Source of the DNA: Heliocidaris tuberculata
Taxonomy: Eukaryota > Echinodermata > Echinoidea > Camarodonta > Echinometridae
Direction: 5' to 3'
Assembly (NCBI GenBank): GCA_025618425.1
Contig: CM046832.1
Coordinates: 51,940,447-52,004,446 of the forward strand
Length of the DNA: 64,000 nt
Shown here: in pieces, positions 12,648 to 24,885 of the stretch
Layout: each line of letters begins with the position of its first letter
Numbering within the stretch: position 1 is the stretch's first letter
The notes under the pieces: generated by a model
Databases searched by the model: none
What the model was told of the DNA's origin: nothing
The model's input: only the letters and a program-made list of their open reading frames with translations
Program-made: the position numbers and the translations under genes

Positions 12648-12909
12648 CAGCGTAGCGAGGGTCCAGTCATTAAGGGGGAACTGGTGTCACTTGAGGGGGC
12701 GGCACCGGTCTTGAATAAAAATCAATGCCAAAGAACAAAACCGTCGAGTGGAATGAGAGTGTGGAAGGGGTTGCAATCATCCTCTTCTTTAAGTTGCATT
12801 TTCCCTCTCCCTCTCTTTCTCTATGATTATCTTTCCCTCTCTTTTTCTTCCCCCTCCTTTTTTCAAAATTTGATGGGGGAGGGGCGTGCCCGCTATAGGA
12901 ACGCCACTG
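12648..12909. mobile_element. MITE with GCGTAGCG/GCCACTG-type ends
   Basis: The left end AGCAGCGTAGCGAGGG and the right end AACGCCACTG are partly inverted and about 260 bases apart. The interior is CT-rich. It resembles the element at 2863-3083. Confidence 0.5.
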
Positions 12910-12990
12910 GTTGAAATAGCTTCTTGGATGATGGTATCTGTACCAGGCTTCCATTGATCCTCTGATATAAAATAGGTAAATAGCTCTCCC

Positions 12991-12991
12991 C

Positions 12992-13028
<37 letters not shown>
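12991..13028. repeat. (CT)n microsatellite
   Basis: Uninterrupted CT dinucleotides for almost 40 bases. Confidence 0.9.
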
Positions 13029-13031
<3 letters not shown>

Positions 13032-15079
13032 AAGAGGGGATTGTTGGATCTGAAGAGACCCTGTTTAAAGAAAAACTGAGTCAATGAATAATTTAATGAA
13101 ACAAGATACGACTTTGCAATAAATTTCACAGAACACTGACCTACAACAGAGTCACATATAGATGAATTATTAAAATGCTATAACTCGGAACTCTTTATAA
13201 AAGTTTACGGGCGTCATAAACTTTTAGAAATTTTTAGGTCGGGGATGAGAAATTGTGTTGTAAAAAAACTATTTAGGGTCTATATAAAAAGTATTGCAAA
13301 GTGAACCCATCGGCACCCTCTAACAATTCAGTTTTCAGTCCACATTTATGGGGGCCGACGAATAACAGCGCTTCAAAACGGCAGATTTAAAGACTTTAAT
13401 AAAATCTTCATAGTATTGGATTCAACAATATGATTAGTTTGATCGAACCGTTTTGAAAACACATTGACCCCTCGGCCCTTTTCATTTTTGATGAGACAAT
13501 TTTTAGAGTGTCCGAGCGTGTTTTGCAGAATCAGAGACAAGTAAGGTGGTGTGGGAGACGGTACTTCTGACAGATTCCAACCCCAAAATGCCATCATACA
13601 AATTATATAAGCTCGACTGTTTTTGCTTACACCTCGCCTCTCCTTTAAAGCCAAGGCCTATTATACATATAGATTCGACACTGCATGATGATTTATAGGT
13701 TACGGCCTTTCGTTGATTTTTATTGGGTTGTTAGGCCTATGTAAACTATGTTGATCAATTCCTATTCATCTTGAAATCATAAACATACAATATAGCAACG
13801 GACTGATGCGATTGGAATTTGGTGTAAATACAATTAATAAAAGATATATTACCATTATAATAAGTGGAATACTTTTCTGTATCTCATTCTCCCTCGCCTG
13901 TCCATATGATTCCCTCCCCTTATTTCTGCAGGCTTTAAATGAACTAGTGGCGGAACCAGGATGTTCTAGCCATGGGGGAGGGGGAGGGGAGCGGCAGGGG
14001 CACTAAGCCGAAAAATGTGTCACTTTTTTATTCACACACACTTTTTTTTTCTTTTCATAATTTTTTATTTTTTTATTCCTTGATTCAGTTTTTCAAAATG
14101 AATATTACAAATTAAGCATTAAACACACACACCCACACGCATACACACCCACTCACACACAAAAGTGGCGCTTTTTTACTCCATAATTCTTTGATAAGAA
14201 GACACAAAAGAAAAAGGATTATCACATGAATTTTGCTCAAGAGCACAATTAGGGGGCACATTCCTCTTTTGTATTTAGTGTGTATTTAGGTGCCTCCCTT
14301 GCCCCCCCCCCCGATCCTCGACTGTAAAGTCATATTTCTACAAACACTATCTCATGAACAAAATCATCCACAGTCATCATCAACATCAACATCACTTTCA
14401 AGTCTCAACACAAACTTCGTCGATTATGAAATGATATATTTTCACGAGAACCAGTCAGTCATTTCATTACACGCGGGTAGTATCATTTACCCTAAGAAAA
14501 ACACTAAGGAAAAAAAATAAGTAGAATAGGGAACTCTCTTCTCTCTTTTTTTTTTCTAAGGGGGGGGGGGGGTAAGCGGGGGCGTTAAAGGACTATTTTG
14601 AATTCGCGGGGTGGGGGTGTTTCGACCAAAAATGCAGACAAAATAGTCAATTATTTTTCGATAAGCCATAGAAAAGGGACTTTAGATTTTAAAATTTGCC
14701 GAAAGGGCTTGAAAAAATAAACTAGATATAGAATCTTTGGAAACTTGCGAAATTGATTTTAATCGTGAAATTTCATAGACTGTATGATTAATAGACATAA
14801 TGATTACAACAAAAAAAAAGGAAAATGCGAAAAACTTCCATTTCATGAAAACATTCAAACATGATTATACTGATAGTGATTTCACAAAAACACGCCCGAT
14901 CACCGTGTTTAAAACAATACCAGTAATTTAAACACAGCGTATATAAACTGTTAAAGCGATTTTGCTGATAATTTTTCGGAAGTAAAACCTTATTGAGCGG
15001 CCGTCATGTAACTCTTTAACAGGAATTTAAACGTCCGAAGTGACTGATTTCATCTGCTCAACCCAAAGGTTCAAACGCA

Positions 15080-15440
15080 TAATGCCCCTTGCACACGATG
15101 AGTTTTTCGATTCCGTTATTACTTGCGCTAATCACCCCTGCGAAGGCAAAAATAACGCCAGTAACGCCAGTAATAATGCGACGGTTGCACAGCTCATTCT
15201 GCATTATTTTACTCTATATACGATATAATGGCGTGTCAAAGGCCGCGTTTGTCTCTGACGCAGTGATCCTACGTCAGCACATGACACTCCTTGTGCAACG
15301 AGCACAAAGCCCAGCTCACATGAAGCGTCATTTGCTGATGTGAGTACCGCGTCAGTGACTTGTAGGGTTTTTGTGCTCGTCATGAAAGAGTGTTATCATT
15401 CACAGAGTGATTGCAAAATGAACAGAAAAAAAAAACAAAA
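15080..15440. repeat. GCGTCA repeat block, relative of 6030-6540
   Basis: It shares with 6310-6420 the succession GAAGCGTCATTTGCTGA, ACCGCGTCA, a GTAGGGTTTT-like word, GAAAGAGTGTTAT and GTGATTGCAAAATG. It is therefore a dispersed repeat, not a local feature of either gene. Confidence 0.5.
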
Positions 15441-15780
15441 AAACTTTTAATGACTGCCAGACTGGGGTGTGGGCTAAGTGCCTTTACAGGCTCGATTGGC
15501 GCACGTACTGACGAAAACGAAATGACGTCTAGGGTGAGCCGGGCTTAACACTTCACGTAGGCATCTTGCTTGTATCACCACTAACGTGTCATTTATAAAG
15601 TCAATGTTCGTGAGAAGGGGGGGGGGGGGGGTGACAAAGTAAAAGCAATACCGCTTCTTAATTTATAATTTAAGGCGTAGTTCCCTTTCAAAAAGTGTGT
15701 GTTAATGTCGAAGGCCTTTCGATACACATACTAGGCCTGGTCCGTCAGATAGCTCGAGTTGGAAAACGATGCAATAACAT

Positions 15781-18700
15781 TTAGAATCCACCATGATCTT
15801 TGTCGCTTTCTCGGTATATCAGATAGCCAGTGAATAGCAGCGGTCGTTCCCGCGACGCATCCAGTAAGCCCGGTTCCAACCGCAGGTAGACCTCGTCGCC
15901 GCTGTTGAGTTCTGCCAGGACGGAGGCGCTGGCAGATTCGAGTGGGTTGGGGATGGTGGGGGTGAGGGTCTGGGTGACCTGTGAGGTCGCGAATTCGGGG
16001 TCTCTTCCATCTTCTAGTTTTACGAGACTGATCTGAGTAGTCGTACTCTCCATCGTATTTGTGAAGCTGTAGTAGAAGTAGTAGACGCCATCCAGAGGGG
16101 CTGAAAGAAAAGGAAAACAAAAACAAAGAAACAATCATTCATTCTATCAGGTGCGTCGCTAGGGGATGGCGACACACCCACAACCCCATTCATTTTTTTC
16201 TGTCACAGTCTTCGATCCTGGTCGGGAAATCGATGACTTTTGTTTCTTGGGTATATTTTTGGACATATTTTGTCCGATTCCCCCCCCCCCCCCCCCCCCC
16301 CCCCCATCGCTCTTCCCTGGACACAAATGGTCTATCGGCGCCCTGAATTTCATGGTGATATATCAACCTATATCAACCACAAGTCTGCCAAATAACTTAA
16401 GGCATCACTAAGGACGCTGTGACTCACTCATAATTTATGTGGCGAATCTTTAATCATGGTCAGCAAGCTTGATGATTTTAAACCACTTACTACCCTTGCT
16501 CTGAAAGGTGTGTGACACCCCATTCAAAATAATTGAGGGCTTAGCATCAATAAAGGATTTGGAGAGTTTTTGTCAACAGATTATATAGACATAAAGTCGG
16601 TACAGTAAACATGTATCGGCATGATTATGATGTAATTTTGTTCAATTTATCGGCATATTCGACTGGACTAGCACTTATTTGGGGAATGGCATTGCGTGAT
16701 CTTTAATTGTACATTATGAGATTCTACTATCTTGATTTTTTCTTCAAGGACAAGGTTGAAACGGATGAAGGAGCAGAAGGTGATGAAAAGGGTGGCACTC
16801 GTATATCCAAAAGTACGATTTCCCGAAGGTTGGAATAATTCCGAACACACAAACTTCTTGTATAAGGGGGTTCATTACTCAAAAAATTAAATAAGGTTCA
16901 GAATTCCACACATTTGGTGCGTTACTCCGAAGGCTCATTATTCCGAAGATCTGCCATCCCGCCAAATGTTGATGAGTATTTCCGTCTTGTAGAGTCAAAT
17001 TAAAACCATGAAAACAAACATCAGCAGAACCACTTAAATAATTATGTTGCTGTGCTTGTCAAAACCATGCAGTCTTTAACAGGGGCGGCGGTTTCTTGTC
17101 ACGGCCGCGGGGGAGAAGACTATTAATCGGGGGGGGGGGGGGGGGGGTCTGTGACGGTTCCCCTAAAAAAGTTTAAAGTACTAGTTTGCGAGGTTGCGTA
17201 GCAACCGAGCGAGAAAATTTCCTATATTGAAACTTAGCTTTTTAGAGCACTTAAGAGCCTATAACACAGTATACAACAGTGTTTTGCAACTTTTACTCAT
17301 TATTTGCTACACATTCTTTTTCTTCCATCTTCAAAATTTCCGGGGACACGTGTCAAGCCCCACGGATTGCATTTGGCAGTATAAAGCTTTACATTTTGGC
17401 GAATTCCTCAGTAAATATTATATTTACTATTTTGCACAGTCGGTTAGCGACCAAGGGAGAAAATTTTGAACAGAGTTTTAGAGCATTTTTGATCACACAG
17501 CCAAATCCAAGAGTTAAATCACCATCTCCAAAGAATATCTTGTATTTCTAATTTTCGGGGGGGGGGGGGGACAAACCTTGAATATTTTCCCCGTCTCTCT
17601 GAATTACTGACCCTGCAATAGGTATTGCACATGGGAATATCTCAAGCAATATAGTACAGTTTAGAGTAGTAGTAGTATGCGAGGGAGCGTAGCGACCGAG
17701 CAAGAAAATTTCCTAATTTGAATAGTGAAAGTTTGCGTTTTAGAGCACTTGAGGGCCAAAAAGGTGCACAGCCTTTACTCATTATTTACTATGCAATTTT
17801 TTGTCAGTCTTCAAAATTTCTGGGGGGGGGGGGGGGGTACGTGTCTCCCTCGTCCTCCAGGATCGCTGCCCCTGGTCCTGAGACATCCAGAGCTTAATCC
17901 TCCTCAATGTTTCTCAATTTTTGGTTTTCTTTGTCGGACAAGAATGTCTTCCAGATGCACATGTTCATTAACGTTTGAATGGCTACTTGCTCCATTTTTA
18001 CAATATTCTTAATCAGAATTTCTAACGGTAAAATGAATGTGCCCATCCAACCATGAAAGTTCAAAATCTGAAGTGATGTTAGAGTATCAATTCTTCTTTT
18101 AATTTGATATATATTATATCATATTTTATTCACGGTTTTATGAAAACTTTGAACAATAAAGAGTGTCCAATTTCTTTTGTATCGAGCGTTGATCGGCTTT
18201 TGGAAGCATATTATGAACATGTGAGCAAAAACTTAACAGTTTCGTTCTGATATCCTAATAGACCCCGTGTCTATTCACGACCATATACTTTTACAAGTTG
18301 TCATAATTATGTTAGTATGAAAATAAAATTGGAGGCGGGTGGGCGTACAAGACCAGTCCTATTTTTGATTTATCTTAAGTTGTTTGAGGGCAAAGGTTCC
18401 ACATAACAAAACATGCAACTGCAAGTCTTTTGTTATGATTTAGACCTTTTATCTTTCCCACCCCTTCATATTTCTATCAGTAACATAATAAAATAAGGGA
18501 TTATTTTTTACGTTAATCATTCTGACTTCTATGACTCGGAAATTCGACTCATACAGTAAAAAAATTGCTTGAATTTCGTTATGGCGTCCGTCTGGTATAG
18601 AATTCAACATTGAGTAAAGACACAGAAAGAGAAAGAAGTGCAAATGGCAAGCAAGCCCCCTTCCGACGCCACCCTCAAAAAAAAAGGAAGAAAAAAAAAC

Positions 18701-20450
18701 AAAACAAAACAAAACAAAACAACAACAACAAAACCCGGAAGAATTTGTGGTTTTATTTGACTTGACCTTATATGGAAGTTGGCGATTCAGTCGATCAGAC
18801 AGCCATGTCATAATAGGCGTGTGGGTACAATTTTGCCCAACAATTTGTAATTTCAAAATTCTCGGGGACCTGCCTCCAATTCCCCCCCCCCCCACCCGCC
18901 CCTTTACCTTTGAATCGTCCAGTGATGACATCGAGTGCCTCTCCGATGTTGAGATAGATCTGCCTAGAGTTTCTATCATAACCCCCGATGTCTCTCGACT
19001 CCGAGGACGCGCTGATTGGGGTTGGCCTCTCAACACTGAACGCGATCGTCCTTTCGTATTTGAAGTCGCCCACCACGGGTGTAGAAAAGACGAACAGGAG
19101 AGCGATACACGACGCGAAGATGATGTGGAGTATTGACGAGTGCGACATCTTGACGTGCATATTTTCAAGCTGAACAAAAGAAATATTTTTGTTGAAATCT
19201 AATTTAGTATGACATGCATTTATCGACTCAAGTTTTAGGACATTGTACGGCTTCTAGCCATGGGCGGAAATCGCTCTTAAAACATCGAGGGGACGCAGCT
19301 TTTCTCTAATTTTTTGAGAAAAAAAAAGACGGGAAAACTTCCATCACATTTTGGGATTGCCTTTTTACTCCAAAATTCTCTAGGAAGGAAAAAAAAATCA
19401 ATGAATTAAGTAAATAATAATGAATAAAAATGTCATCGCATTTTTTAGGGTGACATTTTACTCAAAAATTATCTGACAAGAAAGGAAAGAAAAAGGAGGT
19501 CATCACATTTTTGGGTCCCTTTTTTTACTTCAACATTCATCGACAGCGAGTAAAAAAAAAGGTCAACCAATTTTCTGGGTGCCTTTTTTACTCCAAATTT
19601 CTCTGACATAATAATCGGACCCCAAAATCGTGCTTCTAAATGATAGAAAATGAAAGGACTGTTGTTTTAGTTCTAGCAGTGTATTTATAATTGTCATTCG
19701 CAACCGTAGTCCTTAGAGTATCACAAGAAAAATGAAAATAAGATGAAGCGATTTTTCGTTTGTACCTTAAGGAGTAAAGCCATAAAACTTCCATTTTTAA
19801 AAATGGATGTGTTGAATTGTCTGAAAATGAAAGAAATGGTTCCAAATGAAATATTAAAAAAAAAAAAAAAAATCAGCAAAACACGTCCAAGTTAAATTTC
19901 AGCCCTTTTAAAACCTTTTCACGAACCGATATCGTTAGTATTTCCTGAACAAAATCTCGAATTAAGACAACAGATAAGCCTTTGAACAAATATTCGCATC
20001 ATAGGGTTCATGCAAGAAAATGATGATTTTTTAAAAAGGATATAAATTCTGATTTTACGTAAAGTTTATCCATCCCATTTCAGTAAACAAGTGAATTTTC
20101 AGATTTGCATTTCAAGATGGGCCTCACTTGGATTCTCATTTTTTTTATTTTCCTCTAGAAACTTGACAGTTTACATTCTACTCATGATGCTTTATCCAAG
20201 TGGTTGTAACTAGCTTATATACATAATATGATACGAATTTCCTTCTTTTCACAACACTCGCCAGAAATCTATATCAGATTTGTAAAATACAGAAACTCAC
20301 CATTCAATTTGAGTCCTTTTCGAAATACGAGATCAAATGTCCCGTCTTCTGTAATAAGATGTCTACCCTCTCTCACGCCCTAAACACGACCGTCTCTGAC
20401 GACTTCAAGGCAAAGAAATGGATGAAAGTCAAATCTTTAACTGAGTTTTG
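15781..20450 (-). CDS. Secreted C1q-domain protein, 190 residues
   Basis: The coding exons are 18908-19169 (ATG at 19158-19160) and 15781-16100. A 5' UTR exon ends at 20301, and a TATA box lies at 20479-20485. The donor CAAAG|GTAAAG and the acceptor TTTCTTTCAG join to give 573 coding nt ending TAA. The N-terminus is a hydrophobic signal peptide (about residues 1-31). The rest is one globular C1q domain, from IAFSVERPTP through YLNIGEALDVITGRF, APLDGVYYFYYSF and GDEVYLRLEPG to LLFTGYLIY. No collagen repeats are present, so it is a short gC1q-only protein of the kind expanded in molluscs and echinoderms. Such domains trimerise and bind ligands as secreted pattern-recognition molecules or cbln-like factors; the ligand here is unknown. 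A second in-frame ATG at 19146-19148 could be used instead. The intron splits the domain after the GRF strand. Confidence 0.9.
16140..18907. repeat. Repeat-filled intron of the C1q gene
   Basis: It contains a C25 run near 16279 within a GTGCGTCGCTAGGGG repeat. Around 16880-16960 there is a short array of TTACTCCGAAGG/TTATTCCGAAG words. A pair of related blocks (17150-17560 and 17650-17880) follows, each with GCGTAGC(A/G)ACCGAGC, AGAAAATTTCCTA, TTTTAGAGCACTT and TTTACTCATTATTT in the same order, ending in G13-G17. No additional exon is required by the reading frame. Confidence 0.55.
19170..20300. other. 5' UTR intron of the C1q gene
   Basis: AT-rich intron, from donor GTGAGT at 20300 to acceptor AG at 19170-19171. 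Between about 19265 and 19620 there are repeated TTTTTACTCCAAAATTCTCT(G)AC words, a degenerate tandem array. Nothing coding is seen. Confidence 0.5.
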
Positions 20451-20478
20451 TCATTGGTTGGGCTGTGCTGTGCTGCGT

Positions 20479-20485
20479 TTTTATA
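20479..20485 (-). promoter_or_regulatory. TATA box of the C1q-domain gene
   Basis: TATAAAA on the minus strand (TTTTATA on plus). It lies about 180 bases upstream of a consensus donor (AATG|GTGAGT, exon end at 20301) that matches the acceptor TTTTGTTCAG before the ATG exon at 19169. Transcription would start near 20450. The exact start site is inferred from usual TATA spacing. Confidence 0.6.
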
Positions 20486-20696
20486 TCTGATTCTATTCAG
20501 GTGTAGATGCCTCACCTATATTTCAACAGGTGATTGCATAATCTACATTCTAGGTATCCGAATTCACAATGAACTTCATGAATACAGATCATAATAATAT
20601 GTAAATGCATGCTCATCTACACTGCAAACTTTGCATTCTCAGTGGTGATGTATATGGTAAGCATGTGTCTTGAATATTTATTACATAAAATAATTC

Positions 20697-20830
20697 GTGG
20701 CGCATCCAGGGATGCATGGGGGGGGGGGGGGGGAGGTGCATCTCCGGAAAAATTCAATCTGACATCGAGTATAAAAAGGAAATGTGCCCCCTTGCTGGAG
20801 AATGCTGGATCGGGCACTAAATATTACCAA
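20697..20830. repeat. Poly-G repeat of the GTGGCGCATCCAGGG type
   Basis: It starts GTGGCGCATCCAGGGATGC followed by G15, and has a GTGCCCC word downstream. It is one more copy of the window's G-tract repeats, just upstream of the C1q promoter. Confidence 0.5.
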
Positions 20831-21014
20831 GAAACTCGTTCTTCATCCATAAGTCGGCCATAAAACCGCACAGAGAGAGAATGTATTGTAACGTTTATTA
20901 AGATAAAGGGTTGAAATGTTTATTCATGTTGTGATGAAAAGTGCAATGAAATTTCTTCGATATAAGAACACATGAGTAAAGGTCAATGCAAGGTAAGCTA
21001 CCCCTTCGCTGCCA

Positions 21015-21265
21015 CTCCCGGGACAACTACCCCCGGATGTAACTGCCCCTTGGACAACTATCCCTGGACATATACCCCAGACAACTACCCCATAGGACAA
21101 TTACTTCCCTCAGACAACTACCGCGAAATAACCCAAAGTAAAGGGGATGGTATGAAGAAGAAGGTAATCGCTTTGGGGTAGTTTTCCTATAAGGGGGAAA
21201 TTATCTGGGGGTTATTGTTCTGGGGAGGGGAAGCTGTCAGGAAAAAAAAGCGGGCGCGGTAGTTG
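21015..21265. repeat. Degenerate foldback minisatellite
   Basis: GGACAACTACCCC-type units (21018-21125) are followed by complementary GGGGTAGTTTTCC and GGGGGTTATTGTTC units (21176-21265). It is a shorter, older-looking relative of the block at 6815-7262. Confidence 0.6.
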
Positions 21266-21814
21266 TCACGATACGATGAAGACCATTTAATATTAATCAC
21301 TAGTCATCGTTGTTTAGATTGATAGCAAATAATTATCCATCTTATCTATGTTGTGCAAAAAAATTTGTTTCCCTATAAAGTTTCTTATCGAGTGGAACGA
21401 AAAATATATTTTTATTCCAATTAAAAAATAAGGTGTTATTTTCTGTTATCATATAATTGGTGTAAAAAGGCCAAAAATAGTTCTCCGACGTTTGGGCAAA
21501 AAACACACTTTCATATTGAGTTTGGTCATTATCAGAAGTTGACAGCGGCTTTAAAAACACAGATCCAGCAGTTTACAAAATAACATAATTTCATAATCAA
21601 CAAGTGAATGAGTAAATTACGCAATGCGTAATAAATGTCCCCGCCGGAAGTGCAGATCTGTGGAAATTAACTAGCCTAAACCTTAAAACTTCAGTGAAAA
21701 ACTTTAGTGAATAAAATAATAATGTTACTGCATGCAAAAGAAGAGAATACCAACAATGCATGTATACAACTGAAATATAAAACATGAAAACATTATGAAC
21801 CTTCAGCCATTTTG

Positions 21815-22540
21815 AATAAATTTGCATAAATTTGCATGAATAATGAATTTCAAAATTCTGTGTAGATGTTTGGAAGCCCCCACCCAGCCGTATCAGATAA
21901 AACAATCGGAATAAAAATCCGATGTGAAATAGAGGAGAAGTAGCATTTTTCGTCAATTTTGAATAAATTTGCATAAATTTGCATAATTAATGAATTTCAA
22001 AATTCTGTGTAGAAGTTTTTGAAGCCCCCACCCAGCCCTATCAGATAAAACAATCGGAATCAAAATCCGATGTGAAATAGAGGAGAAGTAGCATTTTTCG
22101 TCAATTTTGAATAAATTTGCATAAATTTGCATAATTAATGAATTTCAAAATTCTGTGTAGAAGTTTGGAAGCCCCCACCCAGCCCTATCAGATAAAACAA
22201 TCGGAATAAAAATCCGATGTGAAATAGAGAAGTAGCATTTTTCGTCAATTTTGAATAAATTTGCATAAATTTGCATAATTATTGAATTTCAAAATTCTGT
22301 GTAGAAGTTTGGAAGCCCCCACCCAGCCCTATCAGATAAAACAATCGGAATCAAAATCCGATGTGAAATAGAGGAGAAGTAGCATTTTTCGTCGATTTTG
22401 AATAAACTTGCATAAATTTGCATAATTAATGAATTTCAAAATTATGTGTAGAAGTTTGGAAGCCCCCACCCAGCCCTATCAGATAAAACAATCGGAATCA
22501 AAATCGGCCAAGAAATGACGGAGAAGTAGCATTTTCTAAC
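21815..22540. repeat. Five tandem copies of a ~146-bp unit
   Basis: GAATAAATTTGCATAAATTTG recurs at about 21815, 21960, 22109, 22252 and 22400. Each occurrence is followed by AATTTCAAAATTCTGTGTAG, GGAAGCCCCCACCCAGCC and AAAATCCGATGTGAAATAG. Copies are nearly identical. The array runs into (GGAC)n and a (CA)n microsatellite at 22555-22630 and then a CTTCGTTCGGCGG word. Confidence 0.85.
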
Positions 22541-22554
22541 ATTTGAGCACACAC

Positions 22555-22630
22555 GGACAGACGGACGGACGGACGGACACACACACACACACACACACGC
22601 GCACACACACACACACACACGCACACACGT
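22555..22630. repeat. (GGAC)n-(CA)n microsatellite
   Basis: GACAGACGGACGGACGGACGG is followed by CA dinucleotides with GCGC interruptions. Confidence 0.85.
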
Positions 22631-22677
22631 ACGGAGCCCGTTTCATAGTCCCCTCACGAACTTCGTTCGGCGGAGAC

Positions 22678-23300
22678 AATAAATCAATTACATATTCAAT
22701 CAATTAAATAACCAATATATCAATCAAATACTCATTCAATCATTCAATCAATGAAATAACCAATCATTAAATCAATTGTCGAGCTACAGTAAATTGCATT
22801 GTCCTCCCAATCATCAAATTACATAATCAGTTACGGAATTTAATAATCAATTACTTAGTCCATAAAGAACAATCTATATATATATATACATGTATTTCCC
22901 TACCAATCAATTAGCTCAAAAATATTTTATCCATTAAAATCAACTGTCTAATTAATTGATAAATAAATCAAACCATCAGTCAAATCATTGGCATGTACAT
23001 TTATTAATCAACCAATTACACACTCAATCAGTAGATTAAAAAAAAAAAAAGGAAGAAAACACAATTAATCAATCAACCAATCATTAAGACATCCTTTTAG
23101 TGAACTAATAAAATATCAGCAACTGGTCCATCAACAAACAACCAATCAATTACATTTCCAACTAATGAATTGATAAATGCCTATGAATTAATTTACTACT
23201 TGACTGACAAATCAATCACTCCAATCAGATGTCAAAATAGTGAAATGCTTCCAATCAATCAATCAATTAATCAACCAATCATTGAATCAATTAGTATTAT
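22678..23300. repeat. AATCA/ATCAATT-rich low-complexity stretch
   Basis: About 600 bases made of degenerate AATCAATCAATT, CAATCATT and AACCAATCA words, plus a short TATATA run near 22875. It looks like a decayed tetra/pentanucleotide satellite. No gene is seen. Confidence 0.6.
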
Positions 23301-23334
23301 GTCACATACCACCACTACCGCTACTAATCATCAT

Positions 23335-23419
23335 CACCACAATAATAAAATGATGATAATAATAATGATGAGGATGATGATGATGATAATAATAATAATA
23401 ATAATAATATTAATAATTA

Positions 23420-23478
<59 letters not shown>

Positions 23479-23480
23479 AT
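23335..23480. repeat. Compound trinucleotide microsatellite
   Basis: (AAT/ATG)n runs into (ATA)n and then an uninterrupted (CTA)n of about 60 bases ending near 23478. The poly-Ile/poly-Leu frame across it is an artefact. Confidence 0.9.
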
Positions 23481-24290
23481 GATAACCACGATCGATCATG
23501 TTTTACCTGAATAAAGACTTTTGGAATGGTAGGTGATATGTTCAATGATTATAGTTATGTTCAAAATGAATGAATACTGTACACAAAAATTCTATGGCCT
23601 TAAGTCTGTCAAAAAGCAATAACACCTATAACTTGGTTTCAATACACTTTCTTAACAATAAAGAAATGTCATAAAACTTGCTCAACTCCCCCCCCCCCCT
23701 ACCCACCGACTCTCTTCAAATTTACAATGTGCATGCTTCAGTCAGATATGAATGTTCAATGATTTTTAAACACCCAGTACAAAATTAAGTTCATTTCACA
23801 TCCTTTTGATATATAGATGTATTCAGTGATCAATGAATGAATGAATGAATGAATGATTGAATCAGTGAATAAATGTATAAATCAAACTTGTCAATTACCA
23901 AGATATGAAAAATGTCACAATACAAAATAAAACTTGAAATGATAACACAAAAAACACTGCTATTGTATGAATATAAAAAATTCTTCATTTTAATGAATAT
24001 TTTTGACATAACATTTGTCTTTGTCATGTATAAAAAATATTTTCCATGTAACACGTGATTGTTCCCTCATCCTTAACTCTTCATTCGCCATGGACCTGTA
24101 CTGCTACAGTGTATGGAATATATTACACATACACACTGTACGTACCCCAAAAGTTGACTATGGCAGCCCCCTGTTTGTTCCATTGGTCGTAAAGAGTAAA
24201 GAGTAAAGAGTTAATAGCTGATCGTTCCACTTCATGGAAGTGAATTCATATAGCATTGGGATGAAATATCATCCTTTGTCACATGCAAGC
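23481..24290. other. AT-rich DNA, no gene seen
   Basis: It contains a C11 tract near 23690, a (GAAT)n run near 23835-23860 and three GTAAAGA words near 24190. No exon is recognised. Confidence 0.4.
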
Positions 24291-24312
24291 AGGTACTACT
24301 GTACCTGTAAAA

Positions 24313-24885
24313 AATTATTTGACACTTTTGATCGTTAATAACTCAAAAGTAATACCTATCAGACCGAGGTCCTAAAATTGTAAAGTTGAAGGATGTAAAA
24401 TTTATTTTGGAGCAAGTTTTGTGACATTTCTTTGAACACTATACCGGTACTTAAAACAATGCTCTGAATATTTAATGAGATTTTCTGTTTTTGAAAAATG
24501 AAGGCCACAAAATTTGTTTGTACCAGTAATCAATTCAAAGCACAATTGCTATTGTGCATTGTAGATGAAATTCCCGAGCACCTCTTTAATGAATCATTAA
24601 TGACACTTGATAGCAAAAGTGTGGAAGAAATGACAGGTGCGATGCACAATGGTATTGTTGGGTTTTGAATTAATTACTGATAAACAGAATTTGTGTCCTT
24701 CGTCTTTTTTTCAACAGGTGAAAATCAAAGTTCATAGCTTTATATTTAGAATATTATTTTTTCTTAAATTCATAAAACTTTCTCCAAATAATTTGATATC
24801 CTTCAACTTTACAATGTGAAAACCTCAGTCTGATGCGAGTTTTAACTTTTGAGTTATTAATGATCAAAAGTGTCAAATGTTTGTC
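24313..24885. mobile_element. Foldback element with GACACTTTTGATC arms
   Basis: The left arm (TTGACACTTTTGATCGTTAA, TAACTCAAAAGT, AGACCGAGGTCCT, TTGTAAAGTTGAAGGAT) is repeated as its complement in the right arm ending TGATCAAAAGTGTCAAA. The arms are about 110 bases and the loop about 350. Confidence 0.65.

Larger units (their letters stand above)
12544..15780. other. Repeat-rich intergenic region
   Basis: It lies between two minus-strand genes: the 5' side of the transporter and the 3' side of the C1q gene. It holds a GCGTAGCG MITE, a (CT)n run, poly-G repeats at 13949-14310 and 14540-14600, and a GCGTCA block at 15080-15440. No coding exon is supported. The transporter promoter should lie just above 12543, but no TATA box is obvious. 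Confidence 0.5.

Noticed and set aside
18449..19177. 242-residue minus-strand frame overlapping C1q exon 2
   Set aside because: Antisense-of-frame shadow of the C1q exon continued through a repeat. The C1q frame (18908-19160) has the signal peptide and domain.
22555..22640. Possible CRISPR-like array because of regular repeats
   Set aside because: The repeats are a eukaryotic tandem satellite and microsatellite with no unique spacers. The window is eukaryotic.
23170..23514. 114-residue frame with poly-Ile and poly-Leu
   Set aside because: It reads a compound trinucleotide microsatellite.
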